From: Brachypodium distachyon
Lineage: Eukaryota; Streptophyta; Magnoliopsida; Poales; Poaceae
Assembly (NCBI RefSeq): GCF_000005505.3
Contig: NC_016133.3
Location: forward strand, 12,772,001-12,836,000
Reading direction: 5' to 3'
DNA length: 64,000 nt
Shown piece after piece: positions 35,106 to 47,416 of this stretch. Every line of letters begins with the position of its first letter. Position 1 is the stretch's first letter. The notes under the pieces were generated by a model. It ran no database searches, had not been told where the DNA came from, and worked only from the letters and a program-made list of their open reading frames with translations. Made by a program: the position numbers and the translations under genes.

Positions 35106-37127
35106 ATGGCCGCCCTGCGACTGCGGCTACCACGAGCCTCGGCCACCACGGCTCTCTCAGGCGTCCCCCGCCAAACTGCAATCCCAGATGAGGAACTCCT
35201 GCCGCCGCCGCCGCCGCGCGGGCCCAATAATGCCCACCTGAACGCGCTGCTCACGTCCTACGGCCGCCGCGGCATGCTCCGCGACGCCCAGCAGCTGTTC
35301 GACAGGATGCCCCGCCGGGACGTCATCTCCTGGACCGCGCTCCTCACCGCCTACGCCGACAACGGCGACCCGGCCTCCGCGCGCCTCGTCTTCGACGACA
35401 TGCCCCGCCGCAACGCCGCCTCCTGGAACGCGCTGCTCTCGCTCTACCTCCGCGCGGGCCAGCCGGCCGCCGCGCACGCGCTCTTCTCCAAGATGCCGGC
35501 CAGGAACGCGGTGTCCTATGGCGCCATGATCTCGGGCCTCGCTAGGGCCGGGATGCTCCGCGAGGCCGAGGCGGTGTTTGCCGAGATGCCGTGGCGATGG
35601 CGGGACCCGGTTGGGTCGAACGCGCTGATCGCCGCGTACGTGAGGGCTGGGGAGCTCTCGTTGGCGCTGAGGGTGTTCGAGGGAATGGCCGTGAGGGATG
35701 TCATTTCTTGGACCGCGGTGGTCGACGGGCTCTGCAAGAATGGCAGCGTGCTGGAGGCGAGGAAGGTGTTTGAGGCCATGCCGGAGCGGAATGTGGTGTC
35801 GTGGACCTCGATGATTCTTGGGTATGTAAAACTTGGGAGGCGCAGAGATGGTCTGCTGCTGTTCCAGAACATGAGAAGGGAAGGTGTTCAGGTTAATACA
35901 ACGACGCTCTCAGTCGCGTTGGATGCTTGTGCCGAGTCCAGCCTTGTCAGGGAAGGAATTCAGATTCACGGTTTGATTATAGCAATGGGGTTTGAAATGG
36001 ATGTTTTCTTAGGTGATTCATTGATCACCTTGTATTCACGGTTTGGTTGGATGGTTGATGCTAGAAGGGTGTTTGCTTACATGACGTGGAAAGACGTAGT
36101 GTCATGGAACTCGTTGATCACAGGCTATGTTCAGCATAACATGGTCGAAGAAGCACATGTGCTGTTCAAGTTAATGCCTGAGAAGGATGCTGTTTCTTGG
36201 ACATCGATGGTTGTTGGGTTTGCTAACAGGGGTTGGATTACAGAGGCCATAGAACTTTTCGAGCAAATGCCAGGAAAAGATGAGGTTGCTTGGACTGCGG
36301 TTATTTCTAGTCTCGTTACAAATGGAGACTATTTAAGTGCAGTGCGGTGGTTTTGTCGCATGGCACAAGAAGGCTGCAAGCCCAATACAATAGCTTTTAG
36401 TTGTCTACTCAGTGCTTTGGCTAGCCTAACAATGTTGAATCAGGGAATGCAAGCTCATGCATATGCAATCAACATGGGATGGATATTTGACTCTTCTATT
36501 CACACTTCTTTGGTATCAATGTACGCAAAATGCGGAAGATTGGCTGAGGCTTATCATGTTTTCTCGAGCATTAGCAATCCAAGTCTTATTGCTACTAATT
36601 CTATGATTACAGCATTTGTGCAACATGATTTGGTTGAAGATGCATTCAAACTTTTTACCAAAATGCAAAATGATGGCCACAAGCCTAACCATGTGACATT
36701 CTTGGGAATTCTGACTGGCTGTGCACGTGCTGGTTTGGTTCAACAAGGTTATAACTATTTCGGATCAATGAAATCGGTCTATGGTATTGAACCAAACCCT
36801 GACCACTACACATGTATGGTTGATCTTTTAGGTCGTGCAGGCCTCCTTGCTGAAGCACTGGAAATGATTAACTCGATGCCCCAGAATGATAATTCTGATG
36901 CATGGGCAGCTTTGCTCAGTGCTAGCAGTCTGCATTCTAGTCTCACTTTTGCAAAAATAGCAGCACAAAAGCTTCTTGAGATGGATCCTTATGATGCAAC
37001 AGCCTACACAGTGCTGTCAAATATGTTCTCATCTGCAGGGATGAAAAATGATGAAGAAATGCTGAAAGTTGTACAGTTATCCAACATGGCCAGTAAAAGC
37101 CCTGGCTATAGCCTTATTACTGGATAA
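35106..37127 (+). CDS. Pentatricopeptide repeat protein, PLS class with E domain, 673 aa
   Basis: Intronless, as most plant PPR genes. After a short Arg/Ala-rich leader (MAALRLRLPRASATTALSG), which fits organelle targeting, there are about 17 repeats of 31-36 residues. Examples are NAHLNALLTSYGRRGMLRDA and VSWTSMVVGFANRGWITEA, with the S, L and P lengths alternating from the seventh repeat on. An E-type extension (DAWAALLSASSLHSSLTFAK ... PYDATAYTVLSNMFSSAG) follows and the protein ends SPGYSLITG with no DYW domain. PLS-E proteins bind single transcripts in mitochondria or plastids, usually for C-to-U editing with a DYW partner in trans. It resembles At1g53600 in my memory; orthology was not tested. 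The first half is GC-rich and the second half is A/T-rich. Confidence 0.93.
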   Translation: MAALRLRLPRASATTALSGVPRQTAIPDEELLPPPPPRGPNNAHLNALLTSYGRRGMLRDAQQLFDRMPRRDVISWTALLTAYADNGDPASARLVFDDMPRRNAASWNALLSLYLRAGQPAAAHALFSKMPARNAVSYGAMISGLARAGMLREAEAVFAEMPWRWRDPVGSNALIAAYVRAGELSLALRVFEGMAVRDVISWTAVVDGLCKNGSVLEARKVFEAMPERNVVSWTSMILGYVKLGRRRDGLLLFQNMRREGVQVNTTTLSVALDACAESSLVREGIQIHGLIIAMGFEMDVFLGDSLITLYSRFGWMVDARRVFAYMTWKDVVSWNSLITGYVQHNMVEEAHVLFKLMPEKDAVSWTSMVVGFANRGWITEAIELFEQMPGKDEVAWTAVISSLVTNGDYLSAVRWFCRMAQEGCKPNTIAFSCLLSALASLTMLNQGMQAHAYAINMGWIFDSSIHTSLVSMYAKCGRLAEAYHVFSSISNPSLIATNSMITAFVQHDLVEDAFKLFTKMQNDGHKPNHVTFLGILTGCARAGLVQQGYNYFGSMKSVYGIEPNPDHYTCMVDLLGRAGLLAEALEMINSMPQNDNSDAWAALLSASSLHSSLTFAKIAAQKLLEMDPYDATAYTVLSNMFSSAGMKNDEEMLKVVQLSNMASKSPGYSLITG

Positions 37128-38502
37128 GGCCACATCGAACAGAACACACAGTGAACACTTCTAGAGCTTCAGTTCTTGGTAACTGGCAGATGAAACACAA
37201 GGATATCAAATTCATATCACAACTGTTCTAATACCAAGAGTTGATGTTGATTATGTTGGTTGTGCCTGTCTATGCGTACACGACGTTGAGAAATGAAAAT
37301 TGAAGTGACGTTGAAAAGAGCTCACATCATCATGCGCAGTTCCTAGTTAATGCTAAATATTTGTGGCTAGCTGACCGGATGATTGTTGATATGAACATTG
37401 TGCATGTAGGTGGTCTGGATCCATTTTTGGCAGGTATCATCTTATGTTTTTGAGATAGGAATATTTCAGAACTTCAAGCTATCAATTCACCAATTGCATC
37501 TTTTTTCATTAACAAGCAATATTTGCTGTGGTTTTTGCCTGAGCCCTGACAGTGTGGTTCCGCCAGATAGTTCTGTAGATCTGTTGTAATCCTCATGCTG
37601 ATTCCATCTACTCTTCTCCTTTTAAGGCACTGCAGAAGTGAAGGACCTATGCACAGAATTCACCTGCCGCTACAGAGAAGTGCTAAAGAACAAGAAAATG
37701 TTGGCTGCTGCTTAAATTCAACAACATTTATGTAGGAGATAGTTTGTTGATCAATGGATAACGAATTGGTTTCTCCACTGAGCGAAGTCTAAGGTCGATT
37801 CTAGCGAGACAACTATACCCAAGGTAAAGTGGAAGGATAATATTTTTTATTAAGTTTTTCTTTAGTAATAGAAGTTTACGTGGTAAAGGGGGAAGAATCT
37901 CGCATGGAAGAGTAGTGTACAAGTGTGTAACTGGAGTTAGATACCGTTTTTTGGGAAGGAACAAGGATGAATCTCTCCATGTTCTCTTCAAGAAAATAAG
38001 AAATTATGTCTGTTCGTATATTATCAATGTGGTAGATGGAGTAAGATTTGCATGCTAAATATATGATGCCTTCGTAATAATAGGAAAATTCAGAACAGCA
38101 GCTATCAGTGCTGTAACCTAACTCACTAGCTCAATTTATTTATTTTTTGTATAAAAAGAATTTGTGCGGAGCAAATTGCTGGATAACAGCGCGAAAGAGC
38201 CATATATTTTGCGGATACATAACCTGTGGTCAGGTTGGATTATCTTTATTTTATCCTAGTTCTCTTCTACATATTGCTCTGCATCACTCCATTAGTCATG
38301 TCAAGATCATGACATTTCTTATACGATGTTAGGTGAGGAGTTTAATCATAATGGTCAGCACAAGAATCATGACCAGTCTAATACTCTAACCAATTCGCTT
38401 CAACTTTCATCGCTCAATTTCTTTCACCAGCAAGTTTGATGAGATCCCATAAATAGAACAGCATTTGCAATTCGACTTTAATTGCCATCTGTTTGTGATC
38501 CC
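37128..38502. other. Intergenic spacer
   Basis: 3' UTR of the PPR gene and promoter of CYP703A. It is A/T-rich without supported coding exons; no clear transposon ends were recognised. The minus-strand open frame at 37728-37991 has no recognisable similarity and is not called. Confidence 0.5.
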
Positions 38503-40277
38503 ATGGATCTGTTTCTTCTTTCCATCATCTTATGCTCATGGATCTTTGTTGCAGTGTATTGGAAAAAACTCAACAGGACGAAGCTCAGGCTCCCACCTGG
38601 ACCTCCAAGATGGCCAATCTTTGGGAACCTTCTCCAGCTGAGTCCTCTTCCCCACAAGGACTTTGCTCGCTTTTGCACCAAGTATGGCCCCCTTGTTTAT
38701 CTTCGTCTTGGAACTATCGATGCCATCACCACCGATGACCCTGAAGTGATCCGTGAAATACTCATCCGGCAAGACGAGGTCTTTGCTTCACGGCCTCGAA
38801 CACTGGCTGCTGTTCACCTCGCCTACGGATGCGGCGATGTGGCCCTCGCTCCACTGGGGCCAAACTGGAAGAGGATGAGGAGGGTTTGCATGGAGCACCT
38901 GCTGACCACCAAGCGGCTGGAGTCTTTTGCCGCTCACCGAGCTCAGGAGGCTGAACACCTCTGCCAGTTCGTATGGGCTAAATCCCAGTCTGAGAAGCCC
39001 GTGAACCTGAGGGAGGTTCTTGGCGCCTTCTCGATGAACAACGTGACGAGGATGCTGCTGGGAAAGCAGTACTTCGGTCTGCAGTCAGCAGGCCCCGGCG
39101 AAGCCATGGAGTTCATGCACATCACCCATGAGCTCTTCTATCTGCTGGGCCTGATCTACCTCGGTGACTACTTGCCGGCCTGGAGGTGGGTCGACCCGTA
39201 CGGGTGCGAGAAGAAGATGAGGGAGGTGGAGAAGAAGGTGGATGATTTCCACCAGAAGATCATCGATGAACACAGGAAGGCAAGGGAGGCCAGAAAGTCT
39301 GCATCATCCCTTGATGATGGTGATGATAGCAAAGAAGAGATGGACTTTGTTGATGTGCTCCTTTCCTTGCCCGGCGAGAATGGGAAGGAGCACATGGATG
39401 ATGTGGAGATCAAAGCCTTAATGCAGGTACCCTTTACTCTTGCAGTTACAGACCCTCAAGTTCATTAATTTCCTTTAAGCTACTCACTCCGCTCCTAAAT
39501 GTTCTTGCTTTGTTCTAGCTTTGTTCTAAGTCTACTGTAAGAAGTTCTAGCTTTGTTCTAAGTCAAATTTCTTGGCTGAATTTTAGCTCTGAATTTTGTT
39601 TTATGCAGGACATGATCGCTGCTGCCACGGACACCTCGTCGGTGACAAACGAGTGGGTGATGGCGGAGGTGATCAAGCACCCACGGGTCCTCCGCAAGAT
39701 CCAGGAGGAGCTGGACGCCGTGGTGGGCCGAGCCCGGATGGTCTCAGAATCCGATCTCCCGCATCTCCCCTACCTCCGGTGCGTGGTCCGGGAGTCCTTC
39801 CGGATGCACCCAGCAGGCCCATTCCTGATCCCGCACGAGTCCTTAAAGCCCACGACGATCATGGGCTACGACATCCCGGCCCGGACGAGGATCTTCATCA
39901 ACACGCACGCGCTGGGCCGGAACCCGCGCGTCTGGGACGACGTGGGCCAGTTCCGGCCCGAGAGGCACATGCCCGCGGACGGAGGAGCCCGGGTGGAGAT
40001 TAGTCATTTGCCGGACTTCAAGATCCTTCCTTTCAGCGCCGGGAAGCGCAAGTGCCCCGGCGCGCCGCTGGGGGTGATCTTGGTGCTCATGGCGCTCGCC
40101 AGGCTCTTCCACTGCTTTGACTGGTCGCCGCCTGACGGCGAGGAGATCGACACCGATGAGGTCTATGGGATGACCATGCCCAAGGCCCTGCCGCTCTTCG
40201 CCGCCGCTCGCCCGCGCCTGCCGCCGGAGATGTACCATGGCTCGTCGTGTCCGAGCCATGGCAAGCAGACCATGTAA
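38503..40277 (+). CDS. CYP703A: Cytochrome P450 CYP703A (in-chain fatty-acid hydroxylase), 530 aa
   Basis: Two exons, 38503-39426 and 39609-40277. The ATG at 38503 opens MDLFLLSIILCSWIFVAVYW, an ER signal anchor, then the proline hinge LPPGPPRWPIFGN. P450 landmarks: I-helix AAATDTSSVTNEW (A/G-x-D-T at about 312-318), ExxR as ESFR (370-373), PERH, and the haem loop FSAGKRKCPG with Cys457. The run LAYGCGDVALAPLGPNWKRM and the long match to CYP703A identify the subfamily. CYP703A enzymes hydroxylate medium-chain fatty acids such as lauric acid for sporopollenin and anther cuticle, and rice CYP703A3 mutants are male-sterile. Tapetal expression is therefore inferred. The single intron, short and A/T-rich, holds a small direct repeat. 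Confidence 0.95.
39515..39563. repeat. 20-bp direct repeat in the CYP703A intron
   Basis: TTCTAGCTTTGTTCTAAGTC occurs at about 39515 and again at about 39544. It follows CTCACTCCGCTCCTAAATGTTC, which looks like the left end of a decayed Stowaway element. Confidence 0.6.
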
Positions 40278-40576
40278 TGAGCTCGAGCAAAGGATGGATG
40301 ATCCCTATGATTAAGTAGTACCAAAAGAATGGTGATCGATTCGAATGCTTGTGTAACTCACATATCAATACAGAAACAAACGGCCCTTCATTGGTCTTGA
40401 TCACCCTAATGTTAAACCAATATGTAATAGTCAAGTCAAAGACCGCACTTAAACTTGTTCCGTCATTTGTTTCTTTTTCACCTGTGAACTAGCATACACA
40501 TAATCTGCGAAAAAAGAGAGACATTTGTTGGGTATTTGGTTGTGATATCTCGCAATGAGCATCGGAATACTATGCT

Positions 40577-43500
40577 CTAAGACGGCAACTTGATGAGCTT
40601 AGCAACAAAAAGACCGCTGGTTTGTGAAGTGCCAGGATCAAATCTCAAGGTTTTCTGGATGCTGCCGCTTCTGCAGGGCCAGCTATCGGCTCCGTCCACA
40701 CTTTGCAGCTCTGCAGGTTGCAAAACAATTATCAGGTGGGCATTATAGAAGTAATAAGAAACATCTCTTAAAAATTAAGCTATAGGGGCTTTGTTTCCAA
40801 CTCCAACACAAGGGAAATGAGCAACAGAAACAGAGTAGTACCTGCTGAAGGATATTTCAAAAGAAATTGCCGAATGACATCCTCATTTTGTGCGACGGTC
40901 AAGCTATTTGAAGGTAAACAGTAGGTTATAAGTCACGTGGGTATGAACCGCCAAGACTAGATTGTTGGTGAGCAACCAAGGGAATTAACTATAAAAGGTT
41001 GCATGTGAATAAATCACGCACCTACAAGTACTATATACAAGTGATCCACCTGTTTTCAGTAATCTAAAACCATTTATGAGAAGACGCAACTGCATATCAA
41101 AGGAAGCTTGTCAAAATTTACTACTCCCTCCGTCCCAAAATAAGTGACGTGGATTTGTATAGATTCTTATACAAATCCGCATCACTTATTTCCGGACGGA
41201 TGGAGTAGAAATTTCAGGCAAAACAAATCGGTAAATATGAAGAATTGCGCAGAACTGGATTTAAGATATGGTAGCTGGATCTAGTGCCAACCCTTCAAGC
41301 TAACATCAAGAATGGAAGTAGAACCTGAAGATGGAGCAGGTTGTCAATTCTTTGTGCATCAAGTACACGTCGATCCATTGTTTCCCATCCCCAGAACTCA
41401 AACTTCTGGATGTGTTTTATCGATCCATCATGAGTGCACTCTGCATCCACTAGGACCTGTATGCATTTCATTCAAACTATCAAACAAAGCAGAGATACTC
41501 CAACTTGTGGAAATAAATTGCAAAAAGAATATTCAGATCAGAAAAATAAGTTCTGTGATGAAATTTGTAAAAGAGCTTTAGTACTCTTCCAAAAAAGTGA
41601 AAAATGTTTGCTCGAAAGAAAGTTAAGAAATATTAAGAAGTACACTTTCTAGAGCAAATTGAGGGCCTCATTTGCAACTACCCAACTCCACTTCCAACTA
41701 TATGTCTATATTTGCCTCTGGGATTTGTCTGTTTCTGTAAGAGCATAGAAACACTACTCAATTAGAGCAACGAAACTACTGGGAGTCAAAATGTTGAAAA
41801 CACAAAGCTATCATTATGTATTTTTTCATAGGAAATATAAATGTGATGCTGCTCATAGAATGCATTAAGTGCTTATTGACTACAAAAGTAATTAGATTCA
41901 AGTAAGAAGTGAAGTGGATGAAATTCGGAGTTGGCTACGACAGTGTCAAAATAGAAATTGCACCACACCAACTAATGCATATTTCCACTTAGAATCATCA
42001 AAAGTGCACTGATCTAACTCATAGAATACTTATGTAAACACTAGCATTTTATAAAATCAACAAAAAATCGCACCAGTAAAGAAATACCTTATCATAGCCA
42101 GATGTGCAGGCATCAACATCAGCTGACGGACAAAGAACATCACATTTTCGCACTCCTACTAATCCTGAATCTTTGCCATAATATATTAGTTCAGGTTCAG
42201 AAGTTGAGGGTGGATGAGGTGAACCAGCTGCCTTTGCCTTTTTAGACTTCTGTCTCTCTTTCCATGATCTCTTTGAAGTCCATTCTGAGAATATGCTCCC
42301 ATTGTCCTTGATACCAGTTGACTCTGTAAGAAGAGCATCAAACTCAAGTCAAGTTACACCTGTTCACGCGTTTCAGAGGAAATAAAACCAACAAGGGAAT
42401 TGGATTTCCCCAAAGAAAATACCTTCTATGCTCCCAAGACTTGAATTCGAAGGCAATATAGAAAAAAATGTCCCGTTGGCAACAAAGAGTCTACTACGAT
42501 CTCCAAGAGAATACTTCTGCAACATCGTACGGCAGGCTGCAAGACGGTGCTTTGCAACATCAACACCAGTCAGAGAACCTGTGTTACCAAGCATATCTGC
42601 AAGCATGCAAAGCTTCGCGCCTTGCATGCCATATAGGTGCAACATTAATTTAGCTCTGAATAAAATTAATCCCACAAAAAAGCGAAGTCTAACACAAGCT
42701 ACATGACCCATCGGAAAATAATCGCATAACAAACTAAAATTAGTGCTTGAATTTAAACAACACCATCCCGAGGATGGAGAAATATGTGTTGGGCTAACAC
42801 TACTATATCAAACTATTGGAGAATAATATTTAACATATCAATCAAACTTGAAACCATACAGGCCTGCCAAACAAACAGGATTGTAACACGATATCCTAGA
42901 AGTAACATACGTAAGTTCCATGAGCGCTGTAGTTTTAGACATAGGTAAGTCAAACTATGAAAACTTTGACTATTGCTATCTTCAAAAACATTTGGATTAG
43001 ATATTTGGTAAAGTCAAACTAAAACAGAGGGATATTACTTGAAACTGTATGGTTGTGTCAGTCTATCAAACAACAGAGATCATGTGGCTCAATGGACTTA
43101 ATTCAAGCAGTTACTTATCCAAAGATCAACCAATCAGGAAAGGCTATGCATGTTTTTATGCTATGGAGAAAGGTAGGCCTTGCCATATTGGTGAATACAC
43201 GTGGGCCCCAGAAAAATCTAGTACAAGTGACCATCTATAATTTTACGGTACACATATGCCACTAAGAAAACACAGGTCTAATGTGTTACTAAAATATACT
43301 ATTAAAAACAATTACCTGGGGCAGCACAGAGGTCAAGAACATGGTCTCCTGGTTGAACATCAAGTGCTAAGATAGCAGCTCCAGAAGCTGCATCAATTCC
43401 ATAGATCTGCACTGTGTTCAAATGATGCATAGGTGAAGCAAACGGCACACACAGAAGAGTGCATGATAAGAACATAATAACACAATAGCTTGTACTGGGA

Positions 43501-44281
43501 AATTCCAGCTTCTAATATATCTAACAAATAATTGTGTCTCTTAGGCTTTATGAGAGAATCTTGTTTAGCAATCAGGTGCCAACCAAAGTACCATGAGATT
43601 GAACAACTTCAGTTTAACGTGTACCATCATGGCATCACCACTGCTACCGATTTGAAGCATTCCATTTCATCTCTTAAATATACTACATGGTATTACACTA
43701 GTGCTATCTCGGATAAACTGTCTCACAAAACACTTGACAGAAGTCTAATAGTAACAACCAACACTACCATCATATAACATTTTATTAGACTAGGGTAACA
43801 CGATGCATTCAGCATGCTTATGCCGGTGAGTAACCAGGCAGCTGCAGAACAACAACAACAAAATTTCCCCTCACCTTCCCTTGCTGATAAGCCTTGGAGC
43901 CAGCAATCTGAACTTCAGGGGGAATCGCATAGAAATTCGGCAGCCAAGGAACCTTCCATAGCTCGCACTTGAGCTCGCTCTCGATCTCCGACACCATCCT
44001 GGACTCCACGCCTGGTTTCAACCTTGGGATGACAGAGAAAAAAAATCCTGACAAATGCTAATGGGCGGAAACAAACAAGGTGGGTGATAATAAGCTCAGT
44101 GTGAGTGCTGAAGCCGCCTGCCTCACCTGATGTAGCGCGGGATGGTGTCGGACGCGGAGTAGAGCATAGGGTCCAGGCCGTTGTCGCCGAGGAACTCGAG
44201 GAAGGCGGCCGGCAGCGGCAGGGACGCCGCCGGCTGCTCTTCTTCTTTGCGATCAGAGGGCGAGCTTTCTGAAGGATCCAT
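40577..44281 (-). CDS. NOL1/NOP2/Sun-family RNA (cytosine-5)-methyltransferase, 407 aa
   Basis: Nine exons: 44281-44127, 44022-43875, 43406-43316, 42620-42423, 42323-42088, 41456-41325, 41089-41022, 40903-40842, 40710-40577; phases close. The SAM pocket motif VLDLCAAPGAKLCML (about 124-138) is followed by TGVDVAKHRL. Motif IV reads DAECTHDGS (Cys283) and motif VI YSTCSL (Cys342), the two cysteines of this family; the latter is normally the nucleophile. C-terminal TSGLFVAKL is also conserved. It transfers methyl to C5 of cytosine in rRNA or tRNA; the substrate is unknown. It looks like the plant At5g26180-type branch. Residues about 205-240 form a Lys/Ser/Pro-rich insertion. Its stop lies 299 bp from the convergent CYP703A stop. 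Confidence 0.9.
41124..41205. mobile_element. Stowaway MITE in intron 6 of the methyltransferase gene
   Basis: Near-perfect 82-bp palindrome: CTCCCTCCGTCCCAAAATAAGTGA ... TCACTTATTTCCGGACGGATGGAG, TA on both sides (41122-41123, 41206-41207). A loop around TATAGATTCTTATA remains. Confidence 0.88.
42925..43035. mobile_element. Decayed MITE remnant in intron 3 of the methyltransferase gene
   Basis: AAGTCAAACTATGAAAACTTTGAC ... GTAAAGTCAAACTAAAACAGAGGGAT resembles the inner part and right end of the grass Stowaway type with GTCAAA(A/C)TTT cores. No left end. Confidence 0.4.
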
Positions 44282-45535
44282 CGCTCCAGGACCCTCGATG
44301 ACTCCTCGGCTCCAGAGGGGGCGAGGGATTTCCGGCGGTCGCTCCCACCCGAAACGCTCAGCAGAGAGGCAGCGGCGGCGGCGAGGTCACCGGGGCTGGA
44401 CACTGGACTCCAGGGCACGCCGTGGAACTTGGTCGATCTCGACCCCACGTTGGAGATCTGACGGACGCTCAGAGAAGTCTTCGAGGCCCCCTTTGGAAAC
44501 CTGGTGGTTTTTTCCACCTATAATCTATACCTATATAAAAATCTATATCTATATCTATGCCTATATAAAAAATACGAACCGTTCCCTTCACCACGTTTTC
44601 GTCGCCTGTCAAACCTTCGTTCCTCTGCCCCGCGTCCCGTACATGTTCGTTAAAAAATATATCCTAAGAGAAACCTAATGTCCCATCTGCCTCTGCCAGG
44701 TCCGCCCTCGTCGGCTGCTCTACCTTGTGCGCGCCCCTCTCTCCCGGAACGAGATCCAGTGCCTTGCCTCTGTCTCCCGGAACGAAATTCCTCCGTCTCC
44801 CTCTCTACCTTGCTCGTGACGCACCTCGGGTTCACCGAGGAGGAGACCAAGAACTAAAAAGGAATCTCAGGCCATCAACCCTTCAGGCTCCTGGTTGCTT
44901 TTGGTTTAGGAGCGGCGGCCGGCGAGGGAGCCCGGGAGGTCGGTCCAGCTCGTGGGGGTCCAAGTCCAACCGGGGACCGGAGGTCAAGGAGCACCATGGA
45001 GATTTTGATTGCCTTGATGTCACCGGAGAACGAGCTTACGGTACGGCTGACCGGAGGGGGAAAAGATGAGCCCCTGGGGGAGGCGGCGGCGGCCTGTTCG
45101 TCATGCTCGTCTGTTCGTGCAGCCGGCGAGAGGCGTGGGCGGGATCTTGTTCGTCTGCTCGTGCAGTCGGCGACAACTCCAGGAGACTTGCTGCCATAGC
45201 TGGAGAAGATGGACTGCAACCATGCATCTGGAACAACAAGTGCTTCGCTAGCAGGACTAGCAACGCCTAATTCGGACAAGCATTAAAGATCTAAAGCATC
45301 CAAGAAAAATTTGACCCCAACAAGGAAAAGGGAAGCTCTGATTTTATTGCATGAAGATTCTATGTTTGTGTTAATTTCTGATATATAGACTCAGATTTCT
45401 ATGTGTTTGTGTGATGATTGTGATAATTTATGAGAAGCGAACTCAGAGTAATCCATTTTGTGACACAGCCGTCGTATCTTATGAATTTGATTTCAGTATC
45501 CTTTTATCTCATTTCCACTGTCTGTATGATATGAA

Positions 45536-45682
45536 GTGTATATATGCTGCCAAAAATCTTTGGAGTGAATATATGCTGTCAAAATTCAGTTCAAGTGCAT
45601 ATATGCTGCCAAGTCAAGCATGGACTGTATATGGTGTCTGAAATCAACCATGAAGTGTATATACTATCAAGCAACAAAGGGA
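45536..45682. repeat. Minisatellite, about five 29-30-bp units
   Basis: Units start at 45536, 45565, 45595, 45625 and 45655. The consensus begins GTGTATATATGCTG(C/T)CAA and ends (T/G)GGA or CAA; each unit shares the (G/C)TG(T/A/C)ATAT core. The fourth and fifth units are more diverged. Confidence 0.75.
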
Positions 45683-46118
45683 GATATCCAAGGGCACAAA
45701 ATTGCGGGGTTTCCAAAATTGCATCACTTGTATCCTTGGACGGCTGGACTCGCCGCCACGCCCTTGGCCGTTGAATACAATTCGCCCGTGGTCACAGAGG
45801 GGGATTTTGGTTGAGAAGGTTTTTCCTTTGATCAACACCAACGGGCTCACTTCCCTTAGCCATCAACTTCCAAAGATGGTTGTACGCCTGTAAGGGGGAT
45901 TTTGGCAACTTCAGATCTCTCGCATAGTCGCATGGGATGCCATACCTGCTTTTAGAAAACCAAAATAACCAGTTGCTTGTTTGTAGCTTCTTTACTTCTA
46001 TACCATTTTCTATCATTTTATTTCTGGCATGTCAAATATCAGGTGGTCCACAACCTAGAATACATATCAAAGCTTTTGAAAACCAAAAATAACCGGATTG
46101 TTTTATCAAACAAAAATT

Positions 46119-46220
46119 CGAAATTACTTGTCGAAATATTACATGTATTTAGACACTTTTTACACATAGATACACCCGTATTTAGGCAACTTTGAGACAA
46201 GTAATACCGGTCGGAGGGAG
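46119..46220. mobile_element. Stowaway MITE, left end decayed
   Basis: TTACTTGTCGAAATATTACATGTAT ... TTTGAGACAAGTAATACCGGTCGGAGGGAG followed by TA. The left terminus reads AAAAATTCGAAATTACTTGTC in place of the expected CTCCCTCCG... end. Confidence 0.75.
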
Positions 46221-47416
46221 TAATATCTTTACTGCCCATTTCATACCACTGTCCACGGCTTTGAATTGGCTTACTCGGCTGACCAGATGTGAAGCAGTTG
46301 TGTATAGATAGAGAATTGCTGGAAATACGAGTGGACAAAGAGCAGCAACCCGTGGCAACGTACCAAACATGTGAAGTATTGTCAGGAACACGAGCGGAGT
46401 GGAGCGCATCAGACCGTGTCAACGCACAGACATTTCAGCTAGTACTAATAAAATTACCCGTATATGTCATTATACTGTGCACAAACAAAATTAGTCCAAT
46501 TTTTTCCATGTGTAAACACCTCCCATTTTCTGGTTGGATATACAGGAAGGTGACACAAAACATAACATGTAACCAAATGGATGGGAAGAAGCCTCTCAAA
46601 AAAATGAATAGGAATAAGCGCTACAGCAACGGAAATACAGAATCAGATTCCCAAAACAATTCATCAATTGCTACGAGAACACTACTACACAGCAAATCAT
46701 CAATTGTAGCATAATCAGAGCACTATCCCGTACAATTCCTCAAATTCCCAGAAAATTCACTTATGAACCTAGGCTGGTCTTCAAATAGACATATCTGGAA
46801 CCCGAACGGTCAGGTTAATAAAATTTATAAATTGTACCATACGGGTTCACCACAAGATTCACTGAAAAAGCGAAGGAACCAGAGAAGTTCACATATCACA
46901 TTCTTTGATCTTTGAGGAAGTATACTGTCCATATAGAAATATTTCATACACATGGTCCATCCATCTTCCATGGCAGGACCCTCCTCCACAGTAACAAAGT
47001 AGTATACCAAAAGAGTCAGGGTGCACCTTTTGGGAGCACCTGAGGAAATTGCTACAACAGTTCATAGGCAACAACGAACACATCTACAGAACCTAATTGG
47101 CCTTTCATATTGTGCCCCCATTTTTTTTGAGCAACAACAGTACAAATCGGTATGCTAATGTATATGTAATTTCTTGCGTAACATTGTACAAAAAATTTCC
47201 AGTCTCCCCTGTTGATTGGAAGGGAGAAAAGAATGTATCCAAGGAGATGCCCAACTCATAGCAAAAGGCAAGAGCTCACATTTCCTGGGTCATGAGTAAA
47301 CACAACAAGTCAGTATATTCTCATAAGCATATGACAAAATGCATGAATTAGCAAGTTTTAGAACTTATATTACTTACCTTCCCCAAAAACTGTCCAAAAT
47401 CACACTACTTCGGGTG

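Larger units (their letters stand above)
44282..47416. other. Intergenic region, 3.1 kb
   Basis: Left part: promoter of the methyltransferase gene; A TATCTATATCTATATC-like microsatellite lies at about 44525-44570. A GC-rich patch at 44650-45280 has overlapping open frames on both strands, none recognised. A 30-bp minisatellite is at 45536-45682 and a MITE at 46119-46220. The right part is the downstream region of the translocator gene. I support no gene here. Confidence 0.5.

Noticed and set aside
41022..41026. Splice donor four bases earlier (GTAGGT) for methyltransferase exon 7
   Set aside because: It would break the reading frame with the next exon; the GTGCGT donor at 41021 restores it and keeps the STCS motif.
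44875..45279. Overlapping open frames on both strands near 45 kb
   Set aside because: GC-rich composition keeps frames open; no domain, splice partners or family recognised.
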